The notes below the pieces were generated by a model, which saw only the letters and a list, made by a program, of their open reading frames with translations, did no database searches and was not told the DNA's origin. Below are positions 11,401 to 21,945 of a DNA stretch of 64,000 nt, in pieces. The stretch is from Salarias fasciatus. Lineage: Eukaryota; Chordata; Actinopteri; Blenniiformes; Blenniidae. The position numbers and the translations under genes were made by a program. How positions within the stretch are numbered: position 1 is the first letter of the stretch; every line of letters starts with the position of its first letter. The stretch lies in NCBI RefSeq assembly GCF_902148845.1, contig NC_043764.1:24967594-25031593 (forward strand), given 5' to 3'.

Positions 11401-14400
11401 TGGTTGGTCCTTAGCCTTTCCTGGCTCATCATAAGTTAGTCTCACAACCGGTTTAATAGCCCGTTTAGGTCTATGCTGTCTCGGTGTCACAGTTCTGTTA
11501 AAACTTTCTGTCAGTGGTGCTTCATCATCATCACTACTGGACGACGTCTCAGAAGCAGAATCAGGGTCAGGAGTCAAGTCCAGTTCAGGTTCATCTTGTA
11601 CAGAGTCATCTCCCTCTGAAACACACTCATCGGCTGGGGAATCAGCCACAGTTTGCTCTGACCTGTTTTTACACCTTCCTCTTAGTCTCCGGGCAAACTC
11701 TTCCAGGTAGGTTCTATAAGGAAAGTGTGACTGTTCATATTCAATGTCAGAAGACTCAGTTGACACATCACATTCAACCTGCAAAGGCTGATCCTTCAAG
11801 ACACTCTTTTGACTTTTGGGGCCATTCACATGAGACTCTGTTTTGTTCTGCACCATTTTAGTGTTATTCCCCACTGGAAGTCTGATCAGTTCCCCAATAG
11901 GTAATAAGTTATCCCTGTGTAATGTCCTTATTTTACATTTACCAGTCTGGTGTTTTACCTTATACACAGGTAAATTTGGAAGTTTTTCAACCACAACACA
12001 GGGAATGTCACTCCAGCGGTTTCCAAGCTTATGCTTCCCTTTCAGTCCAAGGTTTTTTACCAACACTCTGTCACCAGGTTTTAAGTCCTGAAACACAAGT
12101 CTCTTGTCATGAGCCTTTTTGTTTCTCAAATGTCTCTTGTCTGAGGCTTCCGTAGCCAACCGGTAGGCTCTCTGAAGATCATCTTTTAGCTTGGCAACAT
12201 AGGAAGAATGCTGAGCGTCACCATTCTCAGTAGAATTTGTACCAAAACAAACATCTACAGGCAATCTGGCCTCTCTCCCAAACATGAGAAAATAGGGTGA
12301 GTACCCTGTGGAATCACATTTCGTACTGTTGTACGCATGGACAAGATGTACAACATGTTGGCTCCACTGCCTTTTTTTCTCCTGATTGAGGGTGCCCAAC
12401 ATGGACAACAGCGTCCTGTTAAATCGTTCTGGCTGGGGATCACCCTGTGGATGGTAAGGCGTCGTACGAGATTTTCGTATCCCGAGTAGGTTGAGCATCT
12501 CTTTTATCAGTTTTGATTCAAAATCTCGGCCTTGATCCGAGTGAATCCTGGTTGGCAAACCATAATGGACAAAATATTTTTCCACTAAGACTTTAGCTAC
12601 AGTGAGGGCCTTCTGGTTCTTAGTAGGAAAAGCCTGCGCATATCTGGTGAAATGGTCAGTGACAACCAAAACATTACTGACACCTTTGGAGTCGGGCTCC
12701 ATCGAAAGAAAATCAATACACACAAGATCCATCGGCCCTGTGCTTTGAATCTGGTGCAATGGGGCAGCTTTTTGAGATGGGTGTTTTCTCAGTACACACT
12801 CACCACAGTTCTGAACATATTGCTCAATGTCAGTAGCCATTTTGGGCCAGAAAAATCTGCTCCTGATCATGTCAGTTGTTCTTTCAATTCCCAAATGACC
12901 AAGGTCATCATGCATGGACTTAAATACCATCGCCCTGAACTCAGCAGGCAGTACGAGCTGGTAAACTTTCTCTCCAGTGTTGTTTGTACTCACTCGGTGG
13001 AGTAAACCATTTTTAATGAGTAATTTTCCTTTCTCTCTTTTCATAGCAAGCATGCACGGATCAGACTTCACATCATCGGGCCATTTGCCTGTCTTCACAG
13101 CCTGGACTGTGGGTCCTATTAAAGAATCCTGTGCCTGAGCAGCCAGCAATTCCTCTCTCGACATTTGCCCGAGTGAATTGAGTTGCATTCTCGTAGGGAA
13201 AGCATACACATCAGGAATGCTATCAGGAGGAGCACCAAGTTGTTCCACATACCTCGGGGAGTCGGCAGAGGATCCTAAGACTCCAACCCGCTGGCATATA
13301 GATTTCACACCTGACTGAGAAATGCCCTGCCATTTCGATGCTTCTTCTCCCTCCTCCAATCTCGATAACAGATCAGCATCAATGTTGTTTCTGCCTGGTC
13401 TGTAAATAATGTCAAAATCATAGACCGAAAGATCTGACAACCAACGATGTCCTGTGGCATTAAGTTTCGCTGTCGTAAGGACATATGTTAGGGGATTATT
13501 GTCCGTACGTACGGTGAAACGAACCCCATACAGGTAATCGTGGAACTTTTCCACCACAGCCCACTTCAGGGACAGAAACTCCAGCTGGTGAATGGGATAG
13601 TTTCTTTCTGAGGGACTTAACTTTCGACTTGCAAAAGCTACTGGACGCAGCCCCTCTGGATGTTCTTGGTACAGCACGGCACCAAGTCCAGCCAGACTCG
13701 CATCCACATGCAGGACATAGGGTTTACCAGGGTCTGCGAAGGCAAGTACCGGAGCATGTGTCAGACAATGCTTGATCTCCTTAAAAGCTTTTGTGCATGA
13801 ATCATCCCACCTACTCCCAAAAGGTTCTCTTTCATCGAAATACACAGTACTTTGTGCTTTCTGGGGTTTCCTCCCTTTCTGAGTAGGAGCATATCCCCTT
13901 GTAAGATCAGTCAATGGGCGAACAATGGCAGAGTAGTTTTGGATAAACCGCCGGTAGTATCCACAAAATCCGAGAAAAGATCTCAAAGTCTTTAGATTGT
14001 TGGGCTTGGGCCAGATGGCAACAGCTTCGATCTTTGCAGGATCGGCAGCCACTCCCTCAGCTGAGACAATATGACCGACATATTTTACCCTGGGCTGGCA
14101 AAATTGGCACTTATCAAGGGAGATCTTGAGCCCCACCTCTCTGAGTCTGTCTAGAACTTTGAGGAGTCTCTCCTCATGTTCTTCCAAGGTCCCTCCAAAA
14201 ACAATCAAGTCATCAAGATAGACAAGCACCTGAAGCAGGTTCATGTCACCAACTGCTTTTTCCATCAGTCGTTGAAAAGTCGCAGGTGCACCAGTAATGC
14301 CCTGTGGCATTCTCTCAAACTGGTAGAATCCCAGTGGACAAATGAATGCTGTCTTTTCTTTGTCTTCATCACTCATGGCTATTTGATAGTAGCCGCTTCT

Positions 14401-17400
14401 TAAATCGATAACAGAAAACCACTTACTCCCCGAGAGGCAGTCCAAAGCCTCATCAATGCGTGGGGTGGTGTACTGATCAGGAATAGTACGACTGTTCAGC
14501 GTCCTATAATCAATACACATCCTTACATCACCATTCTTCTTCCGAACAATGACTATCGGGGAAGCGTACGGGCTTCGAGACTCTTTGATGATGCCTGCAG
14601 CTAACAGCTTCTGAATGTGGCGACGCACGTCATCAATGTCAGCTGGAGCAATACGCCTGGAACGTTCTCGAAATGGTCTGTGATCTGCCAAACGAATGGT
14701 GTGCTCAACTCCTTTGGCTAAGCCAACATCCAGTTCTTCAAATGAGAAAACATCTGCTCTCTCCGACAACTTCTCCTTAAGCCTCTGCTTCCACTCTTCT
14801 GAAACTGGTGAATCCCCAAAATCAATCAAATTGGGATCAAACTTCTTCTGCACTGACTCCCGTGTTGATGTTGTGGTTACAACATCAGCGACACAAAGGT
14901 GGCCAAGGAAAGTGTCGACCTCTATATTAACATCCTTGAGTGACTCATTCTGGAGTACTACTGTGAAACAGTTGGTATCCACAGCATTGCTTGTAATGAC
15001 CACAGGCTGCAGTAGCACACCTGTTGGTAGGGGTCTTAGGGCAGAGGCTTCAACCATCAGTATCTCTTTGGGCAGTGGCTGTTCCACTACAACTTTGCTA
15101 TCCACCTTACGACTGCCACCCGCAGGTAACACCAAGGAACCAGGGCCCTCCCACTTCACCCATCCCACCACATCATCAACATCATCTCTTTTTTCCAAGC
15201 CGGATGGGTTTACCCCTAAGGTTTGGGCTGTGACCGCTTCTGTTTTTGGTTGGCATAACTGAGCTAGTCGCTGATGCAAGCTAGCTTTGGCGTTAGTACC
15301 GACAATCACCGGTGTCTGATCTGGGCCTGGTGGGTCAGGACAAACCAGAGCGAGGACTGACATGGCAGTCGGGGCTCCAGCGACTTTTTTAGGAAACTCC
15401 ATATCTACAACCACGTAGCCTAAGTAGGGGTAACTGGAGTCACTTAAACCCCAAATGTCAAGCCTACTCACAGAATGGATTGGAGTACCTGCCAAGTATT
15501 TCCGGTACCAAGACTCAAAGATTATGCTCACTCTTGAACCGCTGTCCAGAAGCGCATCACACAGGTGTCCATTCACTTTAAGTGGCTCTAATGATGGTGG
15601 GCCTATTAAACCCTCTGGCAGCCCAAAAGGATCCAATGTGTGAACTTCACTTTTACGCACAGTGCAGGACGGCTCAGTCGGTGTTGCATCAGTGCTTGGC
15701 TGTTGTTTAGTAACTTTGGATTTCTTCAGAGCTTGGATAAGCCTCTGAATGACTTTGCTTTGGTTCTCTGGGTTTCTGCAATTACCAGCAACATGTCCAT
15801 TTTCCCCACAGCGATAGCAAAAGTAGGGTTCTGGATTTGTAGGCGGACTGTTCAGTGTGTTAACAGCATTAACAGTCGCCATGACTTCTGTTTGTTTGGG
15901 TGATTTTGAGTTCACCTGTTGCTGTAATTTTCGCACTTGTTTTTTCAAAGCCACCACTTCAGAATCAAAGCCTGTTTCTGGGGCTGACTTCACATTAACA
16001 GGTGGGCTTGCACATTTGTCCTCTGTGTTTTTAGGTGGATGGGTGGTAAGCACTGCAAAAATTGATCTCAGTTCTTTAATTTCCTCTCTCAGTTTTTGAA
16101 TCTCCGATTGCTTCTCCTCACTTTCAGGTTTAGCATGCACTGTGCGCACCGACTGAGTGAGTCTTGCCCGTGAAGCTTCATATTCCTCCTCTCTACGAAT
16201 CTCACAGAGCAGTTCAAGGAAGCTTGGGGGTGTATCCCTCCTTTCTCTTAAGCGCAGTTGAAGTAACATGAGATCAGCGCCTACAGCACCTTTCAGCAAC
16301 TGATCGACTCTGGCTCGGTTCATACTGCTAGCTGGGAGACCACCCCTTTGCACAACTTTTGCTAAGCAACGCTCCAGCCTTCTCAAAAACTCAGAAAGTT
16401 TCTCTCCGCGGTTTTGCTGCATCAGTCTGAACGCAAAAAAACAAATCCTCTCCAGATTCAGCTAGTCCAAATGCACTGTCAATAGCCTCCAGGCATTTTT
16501 CAGGGCTGACATCAGGATCAGACAGACGCACTGCTTTTATGATTTCTAGTGCGGGTCCCTTCAAGCTCTCTATGATCCTTCTCCTTTTTTCTTTCAGAGA
16601 ACAATCACTCTCTTCGACCATTAGGTGAGCCTGCTCTAACCAGTGGTCAACTTGTTCCTCTCCAGCCGGAGTGGGAACAACACCTGAGAAAGTTCGAAGA
16701 CGGCGGTAACCTCCCCCTTCAGATGGCTTGGTTGTTTTTTCTAACAGGTTACCAACCACACGAAGAAGAGATTCAGTTTCAGAAGTAGCTGGCTGCGGTT
16801 CAGCGAACAGAGCTTGCACATCATCCAGAGACTTTCCCTCAGCATGTAACAGGGCATTGAGCTTACTGGAAAAGTCATCCTCAGCATCAACACTTTCACC
16901 CACAGTAAAGATTGGCCAGGCCGACAATCCTTCAGGGGCTAGTACTTCAAGAGGAACATTCGCACCAGTCACAACTTCTCTACATTCACACAGTACGAGA
17001 AGATCTGTAGCTGTCTCATTCAACATCCTGCCTCTGACACGCACGCGACCAAGGCACTTTATGTTCTGCAAAGTGTTCTCTATTTTATCAATCTCTGTGT
17101 TTGCTGGAACAATGGTAAGTAAGGCATGAGTCTCATCCAATGTCTCTCCTTGACACCAGTTCTTCAGCTTGCTTACAAACACACTGCGTGTCTCCATTTT
17201 ACTTTTGCACTGCAGTAACTTTAATGTGACGGTTATGCTGGTCAAAATTTTTCCAAATTGTGAATTTTAACAACTCAAGACACCACAAATACATCCCAGC
17301 AGTGCCTCCATTTATGTAGCCCCTCTATTCCGCATATACTTATGGGGAGGGCCCTGAGTTCTTTTATACTACCTTATTTTGTTTTAAAAGTGCTTGAGTT

Positions 17401-20400
17401 GTAAATTTTTTTAACTGAGCTGAAACAAATAGAAAGACCAATGAAATTTAATGACCAGCCGTCACTCTCTCAAGTTTCAAACCACCAAACTGTATTAAAC
17501 CTTTTGTCACAAATAACAATGCACAATAAACAATGAATAGAATCTCCCCTCTCCCACAGTCAACCAATCAATTAAGTCCATCAAATGCAAATGAAAACAA
17601 AAAAAAAAACTCAGTGGGCCCACTCTCACACTGCACACCCACACAGACCTCAAATTAAAAGTTCCGTTGCAGGCCTGAAGCGAGGCTCGTGTGCGGTGTG
17701 GCCTAAAACTGAATGGCCGCTTCACTCTGAAGAGCACTGAAAAGAAAAGTTGGTACCGTTTGGGCAGAGAACTCCCTGATGAACACCAGTCCTTGGTCCC
17801 GAGTGCAGGATGCAGGTCTTAGCCGGATGCAGGCCTCTGCAGACTGCAGGCCTCAGCACGTGCGCAGGCCCAGGCTCCCTCACCTCCCAGTCACCAGCCA
17901 GCAGCAGCAGCCCAGCGACGGTCAGGAGCAGCCATGGAAACTCCTCCACCTCCTCGGGAAAAACGCCACTCTGCAGCCTGTAGTACTCACTGTTCCAGTA
18001 ACTAACTTGGCTGAAAGTCCGCTCCTTGGTCAGCAGCAAACACCGCGTGTCAGTGGCGGCCTTAATTGATCCACTTCTCCAGTGAAAACACGGCGCCTCT
18101 GAGTCCACGGCAGGATAAACGATACAAAAACTCCGTGCTGGAAGTCCTCAGTCCGTTTACACCCAAAAGTACATGTATTCGGAATCTCTTCAGCCGACTT
18201 TCGAGTAGAAAATCCACAGATAATCCCACACATGCATCTATTTCGTCCGTTTTCTTTCCACCCGTTTTTTCCATCCCTGTTCATTGCTGCTCCTTAGCCC
18301 AACTCGTTCCTCCGCCCCTCAACAACCAATCAGCTTTCCCCATTTGTCTCAAACACACACAGTACTTCCGATTCACCCAGTGACCCTTCAAAATAAAATA
18401 CACATTCAAAACAGTTTTAAATGGCAATAAGGCACTCATAATACTTAGAACACTTTAAACAATCAAATCAAATAATGAAATTCTCATATTCACCAGACAT
18501 GAACTACATTCTCTTTTCTTCTTTTTAATTTTTCAAACATTTCCCAGTAATGAGCTCCTTTTTTAAAAAAGAAAAAAACTTTAGACACTTTTAACCATGG
18601 GTTAACCTGGTTACACAGGTAAGACTGGTTGCGCTGCCTCCGCTCTGCGCGCTGTACGCAACCGCTCGCCGTGGCTCAAGACGGCATAATCCATTAATGA
18701 AGCATGAATGAAATGCTGTTTTGTTGTCCTGAAGTATTTGGCAGGCATTGTTCAGAAACCTGTGGGGAGCTGCGTCGTGTTATGTCACATCCCATGTGGC
18801 ACTGGCGTTCTGGGCTGCCTCCCATCGGGCCACTCTATTTAGGGAAAGATATTTCTGGGGTCCAACTATTTCCCCTAATTAACGCAGCACTTGGATGTCC
18901 ACTGCTGAGATAGCTGCCCACTCTGAGAACCTCCTGCCAGGAAGTGAACTGCAGCAGATCTCAGCAGGATCCTTGACCTCTGTTCAATGCTAGATTTCAA
19001 TTGGACATTTTGCATTTTGCAAAAAGAAAGAGGCGGTGTTTATGCAGAAGGATACAGTTTTGGGGCTTTGATTCAAGTGGATAAAACCCATTTACTGTTT
19101 GGTTGCACACTGAAAGTAACTGTGAATAAGCGTTTAGTGTTGAAAGGCTTTTCTTTCTGCATAATGTGATGGAGCGTTTGATTTTAATGCGACGAATAAT
19201 ATAAAATAACTAGCATGACTCATCTACTATTGCAAAATTTTAATCATCACATCACGAACCAATTTTACTGCAATTCCATTTTATGGTAGCTGATCTGAAG
19301 AGTTATAAAGGAAGCCTGGTGTTTAATGAAACAATAAAAGTGTTCGGCAGTGGTTTATGGCTGGTGGTGTAGCCAACACTCAAACAATCCTGTTCGCTGC
19401 AAAGGGAAACCTCTAAAGGAGACATTTCCTGGCATAAACTTCAATCTCCTGAGCCATAACTATCTATTTTTTTCTCTCATCAAACTGTTATGACTCTTTG
19501 CAACATTCCTTTCTTTTCCAGATAAGAATCTTTCGTGAGATTCACAATAATATCTACCTGAAGTCAGAGCGGATGGTGATGGCCGAGCTGAAGAACAGCA
19601 AGATCCTCTTTCGTTTCCACGGCTTCAAGAAGGAGGACGAGCGGACGAGAGAGAGGGGGAGACGAACGTCTGGGGGAGGGGGCAGAGAAGGGAGGGGAGG
19701 ACAGCATCTGAAGGGTGCAAATAACAACCCCCACAATAACCTCCGGAACAGCCAGCAGGCGGGGGATTGTTACGACTATGTACCCTCCGCCATTCAGTAC
19801 AACGCTCGCTGTGGAGAACCCGTGACGACGACGGCGCTGGCGGCACAGCAGCAGGCGCGCGACGGCCAGGAGACCCACGCCGGCTCTCCCCGCTGCTCCC
19901 TCGACTACGCCCCCCCTCACCCGCCGCCCACTCCGCCTCCCAGCATCACGAAAGCCATGTCCAAGACAGTGAGGATGACCCTGGTCATCGTGCTGGTCTA
20001 CACCATCTGCTGGTCCCCCTTCTTCATCGTGCAGCTGTGGGCAGCCTGGGACCCCAACCCTCCAGACCAAGGTGAGGACCAAACACACTCCAGGACTGAG
20101 GCGCTCCGGGTCCAGGAGTGCTCGCCTCTGTAGTGCACACCCAAAAAGAAAAGCAATAAAAACAAATGCATGCGTTCCAGGGATTTAAAGTAATTAATAA
20201 AAGTTGTTTTCCCCAGATGGATTGATCCTGTTCAGCCAAGCTAATCCACTTAATTGCCTTTAATGTGCAACCTTTCCCTTTTTGCACTCTGGGCGGGCCA
20301 AAGTTAAATGTTTGTGTCTGATTCATCACAACAACCTGTGATCAGAGCCGGCGTCCTTCTTCATGAGTCCAAATACGATCCCACGGTTGTTCTGAGGACA

Positions 20401-21321
20401 AGCTGCAGCTCCGGCAGCGCAGCGGAGGGTGAAACAACAAGGTCAAAAACAATATCTGTTTGGACCCTGAATGACACCTCTGGCCCCTGCGTTTGGACAC
20501 AAACACCATGTTTTCATGTGTTCTGACAGCCGGCGATGAGTCAAGCCAGGGACGCTGCTGCAGCATTGAGATGCTTCTGGCAGTATGGACCCAGTGGGTG
20601 TCCTCCGCACTGAAACCAAGCCAAACGCCAGAGGCCGCTCAGCGATTTGTTTATATCTCCTGCTGATTTAACAATGTGGCCAGATGTTGACATGTCATCA
20701 ATAGCGATCGGTGCCAGCAGCTTGCAAACATCAGTCAAAATCACAAGCAGACTCGCAGGACGAGACACATGAGCCTCACATGAATGTATGAAAGCCTCTT
20801 AGCGGGCAGCGAGAAGTATGCGAACAAATAAATGAGTCTTCACCGGCAGGCCAGGAGCTGATGGCTGTCAGCTGTGTGCTCTGACGTTTCTTGGCGTTTA
20901 TCCGTCTTCCTTATTTGGCTTCAGTGAAATCATTGCAGTTATTATTAAACCTAAAGAACCTGAAAGGAAATGCTAAAAGATACGTTTAGAGTCCTGATGC
21001 AGTTCGGAAGGAAATAAAAAGAGAAACAATAAGGACAAATGCTCTATATTCAGTCTGAAAACTACATGTTTATGTTTCTGTGAGTGGAAACAATGCATTT
21101 TCATTCTTGCATGTGTTGCAGGAATCGCCTTCACCATCCTGATGCTGCTGGCCAGTTTGAACTCGTGCACCAACCCGTGGATCTACACGGCCTTCTCCAG
21201 CAGCGTGTCCAGAGAGATGCAGAGCCTGCTGCACTGCCGGTCACGACCCGGCCGCCGGGGCTCCATCCCCGACGACTCCACCACCACGCACACCTCCACC
21301 ACCAAAGACAGCCTGTACTGA
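8426..21321 (+). CDS. avpr2: Vasopressin/vasotocin V2-type receptor
   Basis: Class A GPCR for vasotocin; V2 receptors couple to Gs/cAMP and control water balance. Coding exons: 8426-8803, 9356-9601, 9804-9950, 19522-20071, 21122-21321 (1521 bp, 506 aa), all GT-AG and in frame. N-glycosylation sequons lie at N25, N38 and N53. TM1-TM2 are in exon 1, and VLPQ after the TM2 intron is V2-typical. The DRH motif after TM3 (DRHHAICCP) replaces DRY as in V2. TM6 has [13 protein letters not shown] and CWSPFF; TM7 has [10 protein letters not shown]. Cys in LLHCRS could be palmitoylated, and the tail is Ser/Thr-rich. The third intracellular loop is about 140 aa, against roughly 45 in human V2, and rich in Gly/Arg then Pro. 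The last intron, before TM7, matches the conserved family intron; those in TM2, TM4 and at the end of TM5 are extra. Intron 3 carries an antisense LTR retrotransposon that starts at the donor. A strong acceptor ends at 8423. The V2 subtype is supported by sequence and by the arhgap4 neighbourhood. Confidence 0.93.
8804..9355 (+). other. avpr2 intron 1 (between coding exons 1 and 2)
   Basis: AT-rich 552-bp intron from GTCAGT to TGCAG. It interrupts TM2 between VALFQ and VLPQ, in phase 0. No repeat or embedded gene was recognised. Confidence 0.85.
9948..9951. repeat. Target site duplication, left copy (CAGG)
   Basis: CAGG directly before the retrotransposon and again directly after it (18616-18619). 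Here CAG is the last codon of avpr2 exon 3 and the final G is the first base of the intron. Four-base duplications occur in part of the Ty3/gypsy group. Confidence 0.8.
9952..11253 (-). repeat. 3' LTR of the Ty3/gypsy element (left copy)
   Basis: 1302-bp direct repeat running from TGTAGCCCC to GGTTACA on the plus strand, matching 17315-18615 almost base for base. Its first base supplies the T of a hybrid avpr2 splice donor (CAG|GTGTAG). Short open frames inside both LTRs are duplicated with the repeat and show no family resemblance, so they are not annotated as genes. Confidence 0.95.
11254..11266 (-). other. Polypurine tract
   Basis: On the element's strand the sequence just before the 3' LTR reads AGAAGGGGGAGGA, a 13-base all-purine run where plus-strand priming is expected for LTR retrotransposons. 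Confidence 0.75.
11347..15750 (-). mobile_element. pol region of the Ty3/gypsy element
   Basis: Domains in Ty3/gypsy order on the minus strand. The aspartic protease has LLDSGSRVS near 15.54 kb. The reverse transcriptase has the YLDD catalytic box near 14.21 kb and the [16 protein letters not shown] region shortly before it. RNase H, with [15 protein letters not shown], lies near 13.7 kb. The integrase has its zinc-binding part near 12.8-13.0 kb and a DDE core near 12.4-12.7 kb. A basic C-terminal stretch follows, and an acidic Ser/Asp-rich tail ends near 11.35 kb. Order RT, RNase H, then integrase separates Ty3/gypsy from Ty1/copia. The region looks whole. Confidence 0.93.
15750..17245 (-). 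mobile_element. gag region of the Ty3/gypsy element, PNMA-like
   Basis: The N-terminal part has the feel of the PNMA N-terminal (RRM-like) region: a short Leu-x-x-Trp-Cys segment followed by an ALL-x-x-x-x-P motif. The capsid-like part has LRTFSG, a Trp-Leu-Glu segment, [12 protein letters not shown] and an ECLEA-x-x-x-FG stretch, each with a direct counterpart in PNMA proteins. A CCHC zinc knuckle ([14 protein letters not shown], near 15.82 kb) closes the region. PNMA genes are domesticated gags, so this is a living-type relative of their source, inferred from motif resemblance only. Confidence 0.8.
17293..17310 (-). other. Primer binding site, probably tRNA-Thr
   Basis: The plus strand reads ATCCCAGCAGTGCCTCCA four bases inside the 5' LTR, i.e. 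the 3' end of a tRNA with its CCA. The acceptor and T-arm end fits eukaryotic tRNA-Thr species ending in CAGCGGTGCCT-CCA with one difference. The tRNA identity is from memory and should be checked against a fish tRNA set. Confidence 0.65.
17315..18615 (-). repeat. 5' LTR of the Ty3/gypsy element (right copy)
   Basis: 1301-bp copy of the left LTR with the same TG...CA ends. It is followed at once by CAGG, the second target duplication, and then by TAAGA, so that CAG|GTAAGA, the original avpr2 donor, survives at this edge. Confidence 0.95.
18616..18619. repeat. Target site duplication, right copy (CAGG)
   Basis: Second CAGG. Together with the bases after it, it keeps the ancestral splice donor CAG|GTAAGA, which is now 8.67 kb downstream of exon 3. 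Confidence 0.8.
18620..19521 (+). other. Remainder of avpr2 intron 3
   Basis: About 900 bp of unique intron sequence between the retrotransposon and exon 4, ending in TTCTTTTCCAG. Without the element the intron would be about 0.9 kb, so the insertion made it about ten times longer. No other feature was recognised. Confidence 0.8.
20072..21121 (+). other. avpr2 intron 4
   Basis: Phase-1 intron before TM7 (GTGAGG to TTGCAG), at the position of the one intron conserved across vasopressin/oxytocin receptors. I see no repeat or gene inside. Confidence 0.8.
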
Positions 21322-21945
21322 CGGGACATGAAACAGATGACATGTGGGAAAGGACGTGCACCCGCCGTAAGGACACACAAATCTGCCGCTGCCATAACCT
21401 CCAAAATTACAGTCTGAGAGCAGCGCTGCCCTCCACCAGATGTTTTGAACAGCGAAGGACAGCTGCACTGTCAGCAGGACATCCATGTGTAATCACCTGA
21501 CCAGCCTGGCAGTAAAGAAAGGTGCCATTGGAAATGTCAGCATCAAGGATACGCCTTCATTTCACTGCACTTGACAATGCAAAACAGCCTTGAATATCAG
21601 GACATTTTCACCCCAGTTGCCATTAAAGAGGACCTGTGTAGTGAAAAAAAAAAAAAAAATCTGCCATGCTCAGACATGGCAGAGCAGCAGGAATGCGAGG
21701 CGTGGATCACTGCGCTAATGGACTTATGGCACGCCTAATGTACAAAGCTGCAGACATATCTATGGGTGTAAAGTAAACCATGCGGCAGGACGAAGAAAAA
21801 AAGAAATGAACACATGCAGACAGCAAAACACAGCCAGACTGCAGCGGGGCAGAGAGCAGACATGGGATGTCACGGGTGTTACAGCTGCCGGAGCGGTCCT
21901 GGGAAGGCTACTCATGAACTTTAATAAAGAGAACAAATTTTTCTA
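21322..21945 (+). other. Probable avpr2 3'UTR
   Basis: The sequence downstream of the TGA has an AATAAA at 21923-21928 in TTTAATAAAGA, the first canonical poly(A) signal after the stop. It contains a poly-A run near 21643-21658. Transcript ends are not seen directly. Confidence 0.5.
21923..21928 (+). terminator. Poly(A) signal, avpr2
   Basis: Canonical AATAAA 0.6 kb after the avpr2 stop codon. It is a plausible cleavage signal; later hexamers may also be used. Confidence 0.45.

Larger units (their letters stand above)
9952..18615 (-). mobile_element. Ty3/gypsy LTR retrotransposon with PNMA-like gag
   Basis: Full-length element, antisense to avpr2, inside intron 3. In its own orientation: 5' LTR (18615-17315), primer binding site, gag-like region, zinc knuckle, protease, reverse transcriptase, RNase H, integrase, a C-terminal tail, polypurine tract, 3' LTR (11253-9952). 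The LTRs begin TG and end CA and look identical except for about one base of length; with the clean CAGG duplication this means a recent insertion. The coding part is almost entirely open; I count at most about one break, and cannot tell it from a frame change that the family may use for expression. The gag resembles vertebrate PNMA proteins, which are thought to derive from a Gypsy-12-like fish lineage. No envelope was recognised. Confidence 0.93.

Noticed and set aside
14696-15262. Long plus-strand open frame
   Set aside because: It is the antisense shadow of the retrotransposon protease region; Ser/Thr-rich composition comes from the coding strand.
15750-17245. A host PNMA gene
   Set aside because: The region is bounded by two matching LTRs, a primer binding site, pol and a target duplication, so it is a retrotransposon gag and not a domesticated gene.
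19564-20088. 174-codon minus-strand open frame
   Set aside because: Antisense to avpr2 exon 4, a GC-rich low-complexity stretch; no start context, homology or neighbouring exon.
8426-21321. V1-type or oxytocin receptor
   Set aside because: DRH in place of DRY/DRC, the ALFQVLPQL-W segment and the arhgap4 neighbourhood point to V2.
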